Part shown: piece by piece, positions 37,048 through 50,572 of the stretch
Layout of the letters: the number at the start of each line of letters is the position of its first letter
How positions within the stretch are numbered: position 1 is the first letter of the stretch
Assembly: GCF_003286085.1 (NCBI RefSeq)
Contig: NW_020825322.1
Span: 930,001-994,000 of the forward strand
DNA: 64,000 nucleotides
Direction: 5' to 3'
Source of the DNA: Drosophila persimilis
Lineage: Eukaryota; Arthropoda; Insecta; Diptera; Drosophilidae
Notes under the pieces: model-generated
Told to the model about the DNA's origin: nothing
Seen by the model: the letters and a program-made list of their open reading frames with translations, nothing else
Databases searched by the model: none
Made by a program: the position numbers and the translations under genes

Positions 37048-38332
37048 TTAGCAGGTAAATAGCATATCCATTTCTTTGCCGTCTGACACACCGTTGGCTG
37101 CCTGCTGCTTGTGTCCCCGCATGTGGGCCGAGAGCCCCGCCGCCTGGGCGTAGGCATTGCCACAGACTTTGCACTTGAACTTTTTGATTGCCAGGTGCAG
37201 ATGCTTATGGTGATAGAGAGCCTTGGGCCGGGAGAAGGTTGCCTCGCAATCGTTGCACTTGTAGGGCCGTTCCGTGGAGTGCATCGGCTGATGCTCGTTC
37301 AGCAGCGACTTCGAGGCGAAACAGCGCGCGCAGGTCTCACACTTGAAGGGCTTCTCGCCCGTGTGGGAGCGTCGATGGACGATGAGAGCCTCGCGGTATC
37401 GCGACCTATAGCCGCACAGCTCGCAAACATAGTTGCGCTCCGTTTTGTGGATGCGGCGGTGCGAGTTGAGGTTGTGCTTGTTCGTAAAGGATTTCTCACA
37501 ATTCTCAAAGTCGCACTTGTACTGCCGCACACCAGAATGTCCCTGCACATGACGGAGGAGAGTCCGTGAGTTCTTGAAGATCTTGGCACACAGTTTGCAA
37601 CTGAAATCAGTGTGCAGTTTGCGCCGATGCGCCTCCAGGGCCCGTACCACATCGAAGGCGTCTCCACAGTCGCTGCACTTGAACGCCTTCGGGTGGGGAT
37701 GGCTCATCTTTATGTGGGTATTCAGGTATTTCGCCGATGTGTATTTTCGATCACAGTGCTTGCAGCAGAATTCCTTTGGCTGCCGCTGCATTAGATAGTT
37801 TAATCAATAGTGTAATAGAAAACCAAAGGGAAGGCCATGATCATGATACCTTGAAAATACTTTGCTGGTCCTCGCTCTCTTCATCTGTCCTCTCACAGGG
37901 GCTGCTTAAGATGGCCTCTGGCTCTAGGTCGCACTCGTCACTGTTAGATTTTGGCGAATTCTCTCCACACCCCCAGAGCCCTTCAGTTTTCTGAGTGTCT
38001 CCCGTCTGCAATGAGATAGGGACTTTCGCCGCCTGTACATCATCATATTCCCCTGCCAGGAGGAGCTTCTCCCCCGCAGTGTCAGGCAGGGGCTGAGCCG
38101 AAGCACGCAGAGTCACCGCCTGCGTCTGCGGCCTTCCCTGCTTGTCGAAGTGTACGTTGCGAATGTGCCGCACGAAATCATCGAAGGAGAAGTGCTTCAT
38201 ATCGCACAGGCAGCAAGCCAAGTGGAATCTGTTGCACTCCTGCTCGTAGAAGATCTCGCCGCATTTGGGTTGCATTTTCTGCTGGGCATGCAGACGCGTG
38301 TAGTCCACATGTGTTAGGCAGTGTTTCAGCAT
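37048..38332 (-). CDS. C2H2 zinc-finger protein, 8 fingers with CGE N-terminal module
   Basis: Two exons fit: 38332-37850 and 37785-37048, with a 64-nt intron (AAG|GTATCA donor, AATGCAG acceptor), giving about 406 aa. I chose the ATG at 38332 (MLKHCL) over one eight codons upstream because the neighbouring paralog starts MLKSL. The N-terminal module KCGEIFYEQE...CCLCDMKHFSFDDFVRHIRNVHF is followed by an acidic linker and eight C2H2 fingers, starting FCCKHCDRKY and ending FKCKVCGNAYAQAAGLSAHMRGH. It is a probable transcription factor and a paralog of the genes at 38573 and 39620. A TATCGATA (DRE) lies at 38422-38429, about 90 bp upstream. Confidence 0.87.
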
Positions 38333-38421
38333 GCTGAACACATGCAGAAAAATCAACCAGCAACAAAAATTGTAAACAAACGGGCCACCGAGGATTTAGA
38401 TAGATCGCTGGAATCACCGCC

Positions 38422-38429
38422 TATCGATA
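38422..38429. promoter_or_regulatory. DRE (TATCGATA) upstream of zinc-finger gene
   Basis: An exact TATCGATA octamer 90 bp upstream of the ATG at 38332. It is a candidate DREF site. Confidence 0.5.
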
Positions 38430-38572
38430 GCAGATACAACAGACAACAGTGCTCGAAAGCGTCGACACAAACCAAATATCTAACGGATTGGGTTTTACTA
38501 GCAAAATTTATTCGTAATAGGAAAGCATTATAGGTAATTAACAATTTGCTGATGCAGCATGTGAGCGCCCAG

Positions 38573-39049
38573 TCAGTTTTCGTTGCCTTTCTGACTTCCC
38601 ATTTCCATCTTTAGCTCCATGGAGCTCTCGGCCGTTGCACGCTGATTACGCTGACGATGCCACCGCTTGTGCTGTGCGTAGCCCGCCGCCTGGGCATAGG
38701 ATTTGTCGCATTGTGAGCACTTGAACCGCTTCCCCTGCCCATGGAGTGGCCGGTGATGGTAGAGAGCGCGCGCACTCAGAAAGCCAACATTACAATCCTT
38801 GCACATGTGACGACTGCGTCGCTGTTTCACGTCCAGATGCAGCTCCCGGTGCGTGTTCAGTTGATAGCGGGCTGCAAATTTTGCCTGGCACGTGTCACAG
38901 CTGAAGGGCTTTTCGCCGGTGTGTCGCCGCTTGTGGACCATCAGATTGCCGCGAATGCGCGTCCTGTAGCCGCAGTACTCGCACATATGCCGCAGGAGGT
39001 CTCTTGTCTCCTTCTTGGGTCTCGTCTTTGCCGTCATCTTACCGACCAT
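38573..39049 (-). CDS. Short C2H2 zinc-finger protein, 4 fingers
   Basis: The protein (158 aa from the ATG at 39049, MVGKMTAK) is a truncated-looking paralog of its neighbours. It has only four C2H2 fingers: HMCEYCGYRT, FSCDTCQAKF, HMCKDCNVGF with ARALYHHRPLH, and FKCSQCDKSYAQAAGYAQHKRWH. These match the last four fingers of the genes on either side (CGY..., ALYHH..., YAQAAG...). The CGE N-terminal module is missing and I see no upstream exon that could supply it. The frame is open a little further up, to a GTG at 39109. It may be a partial duplicate that remains functional, as no frame break is seen. Confidence 0.7.
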   Translation of the reverse strand: MVGKMTAKTRPKKETRDLLRHMCEYCGYRTRIRGNLMVHKRRHTGEKPFSCDTCQAKFAARYQLNTHRELHLDVKQRRSRHMCKDCNVGFLSARALYHHRPLHGQGKRFKCSQCDKSYAQAAGYAQHKRWHRQRNQRATAESSMELKMEMGSQKGNEN

Positions 39050-39619
39050 TGCCACGCTGCGTTTAGCGTATGGGCATGCCAAGTGCTGGCTGCCGCTAAT
39101 CGCTGGCACTATGTTTAGCCGCTCTCTTTACCCATTTGGCATTTGCTGCTCGCTCGCTCACTCGATTAATTGTTTGTCAAAAGCAAATTGTCTAAATTTA
39201 AATTCGGCCATTGCCGTGCGCGCACACACAGAAGCGGCATCAACTTCAAAACACACACCATTCAGGTGCAACCTCCGCAATGCGCACAAAGTACAGTGGT
39301 AGCAGGGGGCCCGCCACATGAATTGTTACGAATTAAATTATAGTACAGTAGGTACATATATTTTTATCAATACAAAAAATTTTAAAAGCAGTTACGGAAA
39401 TCGTCAAATAAACACCAGTGGAGTGTCGTGTAGAACTAAACTAAAACTAAATTTGAAAAGAGTGCCTGTATGGCTGTAGACTATGCCTGAGTTCTTAAAC
39501 GTAGTCGGAAATTGTACAATAGAAGGTCGTAAATGATTTGGAAGATATATAAAGTGTGTAACTTAATGCCATATCCATCCGATCGTGAGCTCTCTATATT
39601 TATCTCTTTCCCGTGCGCT

Positions 39620-41029
39620 CTACGATCCACCGTTGAGCTCCTCGCTGCGATGCTTGCGCATATGACCAGCCAATCCGGCCGCCTGGGCATAGGCATTTCC
39701 GCACAGCTTGCAGACAAACTGCTTTGTATCCGAGTGCAGGAACTTGTGATGGTACAGTCCCTTCTGGCGGGAGAAGGTGGCATTGCAGACATTGCACACA
39801 TACGGCCGATCTGTCGAGTGCATGGCCATATGCTCGCGCAGGCCCGAATGAGATGGGAATCGCTTGTCGCACACCTTACACCCAAACGGACGTTCGCCCG
39901 TGTGACTGCGGATGTGAACGCGCAACGTCTCCTTGTTGCGGCAGCTGTAGCCGCAGTTCTCACAAATGAAGTTCTTCTCATCCGTGTGGACCTTGGAGTG
40001 ATTGCGCATGTGGCGCTTGGTGAAGAAGGTCTTTCCGCAGCCGGGATGCGAACACAGCACGTTCCGTTCGCTGTTGTGCCTTAGCTGATGGCGCTTGAGC
40101 TCGTGCCGCGTTTTGTAGCGCCGTTTGCAGATCGCGCACGCTGGTCCGCCGTGTACCTTCAGCATGTGCTCGTCGAGCAGACGCAGGCGCGGCAGCTCTG
40201 TATCGCATTCCACGCAAGTGAACGATGGGGATGCTGCCGAGATCGCTGCCTCGCGTCTGATCTTATGGTACCGGTTCATATGAACCACCAACGTTAGCTT
40301 TGTGAAGAATGTATTGTCACATTGCTCGCACTTGTATACTGGCTGAGGTCTCGAATCAAGTATCTGGCACATCCCGTAGTCTGCTTCCACCTCGGGATCC
40401 ACGGGCTTGTGCTGGCGTGCCATGTGCCGATCCAAAGTTTTCTGCTCCTGATAGGTCTTGTCACAGTGCGGGCAGGAATGTGGTTTCTTGGTCGTCGACT
40501 CGTCGGGATTGTCCAGATCTAGATCTATATCCATATCCAGGTCGATTGTACAGTCGTCGCCCTCTGGGTCGGACTCTTCCTTGTAGTCCACTTTGGCAGA
40601 GCGCATTTGGCGCGAAGAGTCGATTGTGGTTGCATTGGAATTATCCCATTTCAGAATGACCCTGACGGGATCGGGATCATTGTTCTCCTCATCCGTCAGA
40701 AATTCATACTCACTGTCACTGCGCAGGTCATCTTCATCATTATCATGTTCGATTTTGTGCCACGCAAAGGTGTTTACTTGTGGCTCAGTGGGAACTGGCG
40801 AGGCCTCCGACGGTTCTTTCTCCTCCTTGAACTCCTCCAGCTCTGTCCTGAGCAGGCCGTTCTCAAAGTGGACGTTCTGGACGTGCAGCAGAAAGTCATT
40901 AAACACAAAGCTCTTCATTTCACAAAAGGCACAATCGATGCGGAAACTGTCCAGGCTCTGGAAGTAGATCTCGCCGCATTTGGCATTGGCCATGCCGGCG
41001 TAGGTGTCCGCTTTGAGGCTCTTTAGCAT
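39620..41029 (-). CDS. C2H2 zinc-finger protein, 9 fingers with CGE N-terminal module
   Basis: The protein (469 aa, intronless) starts MLKSLKADTYAG and is a probable transcription factor. Residues about 17-55 carry the module KCGEIYFQSL...CAFCEMKSFVFNDFLLHVQNVHF. An acidic linker follows (about 60-180). Nine C2H2 fingers run from HSCPHCDKTY to FVCKLCGNAYAQAAGLAGHMRKH; the linker HTGERPFGC is canonical. It is the longest member of the tandem family. The gene is divergent from alpha-PheRS. Confidence 0.9.
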   Translation of the reverse strand: MLKSLKADTYAGMANAKCGEIYFQSLDSFRIDCAFCEMKSFVFNDFLLHVQNVHFENGLLRTELEEFKEEKEPSEASPVPTEPQVNTFAWHKIEHDNDEDDLRSDSEYEFLTDEENNDPDPVRVILKWDNSNATTIDSSRQMRSAKVDYKEESDPEGDDCTIDLDMDIDLDLDNPDESTTKKPHSCPHCDKTYQEQKTLDRHMARQHKPVDPEVEADYGMCQILDSRPQPVYKCEQCDNTFFTKLTLVVHMNRYHKIRREAAISAASPSFTCVECDTELPRLRLLDEHMLKVHGGPACAICKRRYKTRHELKRHQLRHNSERNVLCSHPGCGKTFFTKRHMRNHSKVHTDEKNFICENCGYSCRNKETLRVHIRSHTGERPFGCKVCDKRFPSHSGLREHMAMHSTDRPYVCNVCNATFSRQKGLYHHKFLHSDTKQFVCKLCGNAYAQAAGLAGHMRKHRSEELNGGS

Positions 41030-41315
41030 GGTTGGTGGTTAGATCGTTCGTCCTCCGATATGCAAATTTGTTATTAGTTAGACGGGACGATCCCCTTTCC
41101 TTTTTTTTCTTTTAAAATTGTATGTTTGAGAAACAACGCGAACGCTTCTTTTCTTGATGCTATGACAGAACAGCTGATTTCTACCTCACAGTGTCTTGCA
41201 ACACTTTTATTGGCGCGGACTGGTCACACTGGTTACCGCGGTTACTGGTTACATTTTCAAGCAGCAGCGATGGTTTCCTGTTGTTTCGAATGTAGAAGAT
41301 TTTAGAGCACCATTT

Positions 41316-41660
41316 TCATGGCCATCTTCGCTCCTCCACGTGCCTCGTCTCTAGGTTCTGCAGGGCACTGCGATGGGAGAGTAGCTTCCCATACATGTCG
41401 CACTGGTGCGGCTTCCGACCATAGGAGATGTTCAGATGCGTTTTATGGAAAATTTCGATTAGCTGCAATGTATTTTGGTACATTTTGTGCTGAAAAGGGA
41501 AAGAGAAAACAAAAGTCATTCCAGAAATTGAAAATATTGCTAGAATTTGCTGCTGTAAGCATCGCACGATCAGCTGATTGATGCGGACAGTTTTGGTCAT
41601 ACCGTAGCTAAACGCACGCTTGCCAGCACTGTCGGCTTTCTTCCTCTTCCTGCGTGGCAA
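41316..41660 (-). pseudogene. Possible remnant of a zinc-finger coding exon
   Basis: On the minus strand a frame open across this stretch encodes a basic start ([14 protein letters not shown]) and an end, GRKPHQCDMYGKLLSHRSALQNLETRH, that has the layout of a C2H2 finger linker and finger but with the second Cys as Tyr and the first His as Leu. A good acceptor (TTTCCCTTTTCAG) lies in the middle and would join onto HKMYQ; a matching donor is weak. The frame starts without ATG. It is either a decayed finger gene of the cluster or a small spliced gene. Confidence 0.35.
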
Positions 41661-41734
41661 CACGAGATTTAGTAGATTTTGTGTGCATTTATCGTAATTT
41701 CATTACCGGCCAACTGCGAATTGATAGTGGTAAG

Positions 41735-43231
41735 ATGAGTACCGAACTCACGGAACGTATTCTTCAGCATCTTGATAACACCGACAAGGTGGACACTCTG
41801 GACCTGGCCTCTCTCTTCGACATCGATCACCAGAAAATTGTCGGTGCACTGAAAAGCATCCAGGCGCATGGTGACCTGGTCAATGCCACGACAGTCACAC
41901 ACAAGTCCCTGGAGCTCACCGAAGAGGGTCGTCATGTGGCCCTGTGTGGCAGCCATGAGGCTGTCATATTTGCAAATGTTCCAGAGGGTGGAATCGAGCA
42001 GCGTGTGCTCCTACTAGTCAATGGCAACCCCAATGCCAAGGTTGGCTTCAGCAAGGCCATGGCCCACGGCTGGATACTGGTGGACAAGAGCGAGAAGCCG
42101 CCGTTGGTCAAGCGCAAGGTGGAAAAGATTGTGGATACCGTCAAGGAGTTGCTGAATCAGGTGGCACAAGGAAAGACCGACCTGCCGGCCAATGAGGTGG
42201 CCGACTTCAAGAAGCGCAAGCTGCTGCAGGAGACCACCATCAAGAGCTTTGTCCTAACCAAGGGGCCAGAATTCGCGACCACGCTCACCAAACTGGAGAC
42301 TGATCTTACCGTAGAGATGCTCACGAACGGCCTGTGGCAGCAGCTAAAGTTCAAGTCGTACAACTTTGATGCCTTGGGGGCACCGCCGACCCGTGGCCAT
42401 CTGCATCCGCTGCTGAAGGTGCGTACCGAGTTCCGACAGATATTCCTGGAGATGGGCTTCTCTGAAATGCCCACCAACAACTATGTGGAGTCTTCGTTCT
42501 GGAACTTTGACGCCCTGTTCCAACCGCAGCAGCATCCGGCTCGCGATGCCCACGACACCTTCTTCATCAACCATCCGGCCAGGAGCCACAAGTTCCCCCA
42601 GGAATACTTGGAACGCGTGAAGAGCGTCCACTCCAAGGGCGGCTACGGCTCCATTGGCTATGGCTATGACTGGAAGCTGGAGGATGCACAAAAGAACCTT
42701 CTGCGCACCCACACAACGGCCGTAAGTGCTCGCATGCTGTTCAAGCTAGCCAACCAGGAGGGTGGCTTTAAGCCGGCCAAATATTTCAGCATCGACAAGG
42801 TGTTCCGCAACGAAACCCTGGACGCCACCCACTTGGCCGAGTTCCATCAGGTTGAGGGCGTCATCGCTGATGTGGGCCTCACGTTGGGCGATTTGATTGG
42901 TACGCTGTACGAGTTCTTCCGCAAGTTGGGCATCACTCAACTGGAGTTCAAGCCGGCCTACAATCCTTATACCGAGCCGAGCATGGAGATTTTCTGCTAC
43001 CATCCGGGTCTGGCCAAATGGATCGAAGTGGGCAACTCAGGCGTCTTCAGGCCGGAGATGCTGCTGCCCATGGGTCTGCCGGAGAATGTTAATGTGATTG
43101 CCTGGGGCCTGTCGCTGGAACGACCCACCATGATCAAGTATGGCATTAACAATATTCGCGATTTGGTTGGACCCAAGGTCGACCTAAAGATGGTGGAGGA
43201 GGGACCTATTTGCCGGTTGGATGTTACATAG
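41735..43231 (+). CDS. alpha-PheRS: Phenylalanyl-tRNA synthetase alpha subunit, cytosolic
   Basis: The protein (498 aa, intronless) is the catalytic alpha subunit of the (alpha-beta)2 class II enzyme that charges tRNA-Phe. I took the ATG at 41735 ([10 protein letters not shown]) because it begins the conserved N-terminal winged-helix tRNA-binding region; the frame opens 27 codons earlier without family similarity. Class II signatures are visible: [19 protein letters not shown], motif 2 [19 protein letters not shown], and motif 3 near the C-terminus ([14 protein letters not shown]). The HDTFF and GYGYDW segments are typical of the eukaryotic enzyme. An AATAAA at 43315-43320 is a likely poly(A) signal. 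Confidence 0.95.
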   Translation: MSTELTERILQHLDNTDKVDTLDLASLFDIDHQKIVGALKSIQAHGDLVNATTVTHKSLELTEEGRHVALCGSHEAVIFANVPEGGIEQRVLLLVNGNPNAKVGFSKAMAHGWILVDKSEKPPLVKRKVEKIVDTVKELLNQVAQGKTDLPANEVADFKKRKLLQETTIKSFVLTKGPEFATTLTKLETDLTVEMLTNGLWQQLKFKSYNFDALGAPPTRGHLHPLLKVRTEFRQIFLEMGFSEMPTNNYVESSFWNFDALFQPQQHPARDAHDTFFINHPARSHKFPQEYLERVKSVHSKGGYGSIGYGYDWKLEDAQKNLLRTHTTAVSARMLFKLANQEGGFKPAKYFSIDKVFRNETLDATHLAEFHQVEGVIADVGLTLGDLIGTLYEFFRKLGITQLEFKPAYNPYTEPSMEIFCYHPGLAKWIEVGNSGVFRPEMLLPMGLPENVNVIAWGLSLERPTMIKYGINNIRDLVGPKVDLKMVEEGPICRLDVT

Positions 43232-43537
43232 AATTTAAACTAGAAAAAACTGCGATCAAATTGCATTTTATTCACAAATGTTCCAGAAATATACATATTT
43301 ATACGAAAAATGAAAATAAAAAAACGTTGAAACCCAATTTGCAGCGCATTTTTTGAATCTCTGAAACGTTGTTCAACACTAACTGCAGGTATCGGAAGTA
43401 TTTTCTGTGTTGCTGGGGTATATTCCAATACAACCCTGCTCACAAACACAAGCAAACGTCACAAGAAAACCATAACAAAACATTGCAAAGAGATTTTTCG
43501 GTCCCGTTGGCTCTATCACACAAACACTAGGCTTGAA

Positions 43538-44476
43538 ATGGAGAGCAATCAAAAGCCGAGCCTTCACCAGGCGATTCAACAAAAGCTCGGCCTCCAAAAT
43601 GATTCGGAATCAACAAAATTGAACACATCCGCATTCAAACTGATCATACCCCAGCTGAAGATACCGCAGCTGAACAAAGGCAACCCAACGCCCATCGATC
43701 TTGCTGAACAGGAGAAGGAGCGTCAGGCAGTGGATGCCCGCAATAAGCTCCTCCTCAATGAAATGAAGCGGCGTCGTCAAATATCCGAAGGTGAAAAGAC
43801 GGCAGGCCAGCCATTTTCTGGCTTTGTTATACCACAGCTCTGCGTTGCACCGGGAGAGCCGTCGGCGGATGCGGCCAAACTAAATATTCCATTGCTGAAC
43901 AAGCTCCTCAGTCAGAACATGAGCAGCGGGGCGCTGCCCAAACTGGAGCGCGCTGTGGATCGGCTGCACATATCGGGTGGCGACGGGGGCGACACAATCC
44001 CGCCCCTGCATCCTGTGCCAACAGCCGCGCCCCTCATTGACTTGACCACAGCCGTGATAAAAGGCAACCAAAATGCGCCGCCCAAGGAATATGCAAGCAA
44101 AGCTCGACTTAAGCGAGCGCAAAACACGCACACATTTGATATACCATTTATTGCCTATGATCCTGTGAAGCGGTTTGCCCCCTCGATATGCTTGTTGACG
44201 GACGACAAATGCTCAATGAGCGTCGATGGTAGCGATTTGCTGGCTCCAGAGCATCACAGTGTCATTGGGAGTTTGCTGGATGCCGTGGTAGGTTACCCGG
44301 AGCCACGGAAGCCACAGGTCAAATACGCCATTTCGCTACTGGAGCAACAGCACCTGAAAATGTATCGGCGTGAGGACTATGGCAGCAATGTGAAACGATT
44401 TCGGTTTGATACCCCGTCGCCTGATGAGGTAGTCAAACAGGCCCTGCAGAAAACCTGGCGCTCTTCAAAAACTTAA
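43538..44476 (+). CDS. Unknown protein with Ski7/HBS1-short-isoform-like C-terminal motif
   Basis: The protein (312 aa, intronless) has no enzyme domain. Near the C-terminus (about 287-302) it has RFRFDTPSPDEVVKQAL, which resembles the FDxPSPDDxV motif I recall from Ski7-like proteins and the short HBS1L isoform that bridge the cytoplasmic exosome to the SKI complex. The N-terminal half repeats a short IPQL/IPLL motif (IIPQLKIPQL, FVIPQL, NIPLLNKLL). A charged helix (EQEKERQAVDARNKLLLNEMKRRRQ) follows the first set. A second conserved-looking core is FDIPFIAYDPVKRF. The exosome link is inference from the motif. AATAAA at 44532-44537 is a plausible poly(A) signal. It follows alpha-PheRS on the same strand. 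Confidence 0.75.
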   Translation: MESNQKPSLHQAIQQKLGLQNDSESTKLNTSAFKLIIPQLKIPQLNKGNPTPIDLAEQEKERQAVDARNKLLLNEMKRRRQISEGEKTAGQPFSGFVIPQLCVAPGEPSADAAKLNIPLLNKLLSQNMSSGALPKLERAVDRLHISGGDGGDTIPPLHPVPTAAPLIDLTTAVIKGNQNAPPKEYASKARLKRAQNTHTFDIPFIAYDPVKRFAPSICLLTDDKCSMSVDGSDLLAPEHHSVIGSLLDAVVGYPEPRKPQVKYAISLLEQQHLKMYRREDYGSNVKRFRFDTPSPDEVVKQALQKTWRSSKT

Positions 44477-44878
44477 GTTTATTTGATTCGACATTCACTG
44501 ACAATTTGCAATAAGTAAAATTTTAAGTAACAATAAATTATCTGATATAAAAGGGAATACCTCTACGCACGTTGCGTGGACGTGTCCAATTTGCTTAGCA
44601 TCGAAGGAAAGAATCGGGAATCGCTATCCGTTCCACAGCTTTGAAATTCGCTAGCTTGGCGTTCCGATTTATCGCCATACTACATCTCGCAGAGGTCTAC
44701 CTGATCTATAAGGAGATTACAAATTATGACTATTATACATATTTACATATGTATAAATAAACGGTATACACGTGTTTATGATGTTTTCAAGATAGAATCT
44801 TTTGAATTAAAATTAACTTTCAAAAATTGACGTTATGTAGCAGCGTTGCCAGGCAGAAAATATCCGGCAAAAGTTAAG

Positions 44879-45060
44879 TATCGATAGCTGAAGAAGTACG
44901 TGCGGTTGAACGTGTACAATCAATTATTAATACGCTCAGGCGACCTCAGATCAATTTAAAAAAAATATGTTTAATCTTTTAACCGTTTGGTTACAATTCT
45001 TTTGCTCGGTTGCATAATAAGTGAAAAATAAACTAGTCCCGAGCGCAATTCGTATCGATA
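44879..45060. promoter_or_regulatory. Two DREs upstream of Smox
   Basis: Exact TATCGATA octamers occur at 44879-44886 and 45053-45060. A near-match (ctcgatatct) follows at about 45067. They lie upstream of the GC-poor leader of Smox and are likely DREF-bound promoter elements. Confidence 0.55.
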
Positions 45061-45223
45061 GTCAACTCGATATCTGACAATCAGATAATGACAAAGGCAG
45101 CGGGCACACATACTTGCACACATACACCACTACAGGCACGCACGCCAGCATATGCATAGGGAAAAGAAGCAAGAAGCAAAGCAGAAGCGAATAAGAACTG
45201 CGTATATGTGAAATAAACAGCAG

Positions 45224-48498
<3,275 letters not shown>

Positions 48499-48609
48499 GC
48501 AGCCACCAAATAACACACAAATGTAGGGCGGCCCCTCGTTCCCATTCCGGAATTCCACAATTCCAGAATCTGCATTGCATTGCATACTTTTGCGCGTGAA
48601 GGGAAATGG

Positions 48610-48651
48610 CGAATCGGGAATCGGGAATCAGGAACCGGGAAACGGGAATCG
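48610..48651. repeat. CGGGAAT-type short tandem repeat
   Basis: Six imperfect heptamers of CGGGAAT/CAGGAAC/CGGGAAA type in tandem in the Smox 3' region. Confidence 0.6.
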
Positions 48652-50368
48652 AGAGGCAGAACAGCAGAGCACATAAGAATTAAGTTTTCAGGCATACAAA
48701 AAGTTATGAAAAGAGCCAAAAGTAGATGCAGTCACAGATGCGTATGTGTATCCCATACACAAAGAGAAAAACCACTCACACATACATGCTATATATAACA
48801 GATATACAGATGCACATATATGGTATGGTAGAAACCCATATATGTACATATATGAGAGGACATGTTTAGGTCTATACTGTGTAGGTGGAAACGTGAGAGA
48901 GGTTGCAGTGTTTTTTCGATAAGTTAATAATAATCCAGGCAGCTTCGGGATACAAATTTTTGTTTTTTTTTTCGAGATACATATATTTTATGATACACAA
49001 AAAACAGGATACAAGAGTACGGAAATCCCCCGCACCTGTGTGTTGGGGGGGGCCAGCGCTGGAAGCGACAGTCAAAATTCTTTGTGAAAGAAGCAAAACA
49101 ACAAACATACATATAAATGGGTGAGGCAGGACCAGAGAACGAGAGAGTAGAACAGAAAAAAAAGAAACAAAAACACAAAAAAGAACACAAACTGGGATTT
49201 ATCAAGCTGGAAGCTTACACACAAAATAGTACAGAAAACAGGCCCCACACGCTACATATTGTACATAAGAAGAGCGCACCCGAAGAGGGAGCAGGGAAGC
49301 AGGAACAAATTTATACACAGGATAATCGGTTAAACAATGGAGGGAGAGGAGACCTGTTGCCATTCGGATTGTGGAAAATTGGGATACAAAATGTCATATT
49401 TGATGGTTGTTAAACGTTTCGATTGTATGTGTGTGTGTGTTGAGGAAACTCTTTAAAGAATCAAACAAACAAATTAAAGCAAACCCCTTTTGTTAGTCGT
49501 AGATTATCCCCATACATATGTATATGCAAAGCACTTGCCCCAACAAAATGAGCGAACCACAAACAACCAGAGCCAGAGCCAGAGCCATCCCAATCCCATC
49601 AAGGAAACCCAACCTCACATCACCTCTCCTCTCCTCTCTCCGCTACTCGTAGCATGGGGGATAAAGCTCTCCCATAAAATTTCAAAACTGCATTTATTCT
49701 GTAAGGAATGGAACCATAGCTCAAATGTCAATTACAATTACACTCGCTCGTCTCGTGATGGATGTGTGCGCTCAGAAATTCAATATACTCGTATACCACA
49801 CGTGCATGGACTGTTGGACTGTTGGACTGTTGAACGCGGCTCAGATTTTGCTTGTGGCAAGTGTGCGCTCCTTCTTGGGTCATAGCTTTTAAGTCGTCTT
49901 CTATAACATGTAATTAGATTTAGCTTGTCTAGACCTCTAACGTGGACATTCGCAGAGCCCCGAACCCAGTTTTAGATGTAAGTTTTTTTTATTATTTGTT
50001 TGTTTTTTTTTTATATATCATTCAACCAAAAATATTTGTATGCGAGTGGCTTCTATTTTTCTGTTTTGTTTTCTGTTTGTTTTTTGTTTGTCATCTTTTG
50101 ATCGCTCAAGTGATTCGATTCGGAGAACATCGGCCGAATAAATGAGAATCGCCGCGGAAACCCCTTAACGATTATTATTTAAGCTAAACGAATCGCTTGT
50201 TTTTATATATTGTATGTACACTCTTGCTAGATCAGATCCCAGACCCACAAAAATCATGTAATGTAATTTAATCTATAAGTTATGCTTACACACCACACAC
50301 AGAGATCAACAACAGAGAGCCCTTAAAACAGTCAGATCAACGGGAGGAGAATACCCACACCGTACATA

Positions 50369-50423
50369 CATATATATATATATATAAAACGTATAAATAC
50401 AAGAATATATATATATATATATA
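50369..50423. repeat. AT dinucleotide runs
   Basis: Two AT runs (50369-50386, 50405-50423) separated by a short AT-rich spacer in the Smox 3' region. Confidence 0.8.
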
Positions 50424-50572
50424 CATATATCTAATATACAAAACATACAGATAAAGACAAACATATGGAACGTATATTTAAATAAACACTTACATCAATT
50501 AAAACAAACAAGAAGCTAGACCCCAAGGCAAAGGCAAAGGCAAACAATCAGAAGTGGACCCTCAATCGTGTC

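Larger units (their letters stand above)
48499..50560 (+). other. Smox: Smox long 3' UTR and spacer
   Basis: About 2 kb without coding signal, with a CGGGAAT array at 48610-48651 and AT-dinucleotide runs at 50369-50386 and 50405-50423. AATAAA at 50481-50486 is a plausible distal poly(A) signal. No other gene is supported. Confidence 0.5.
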
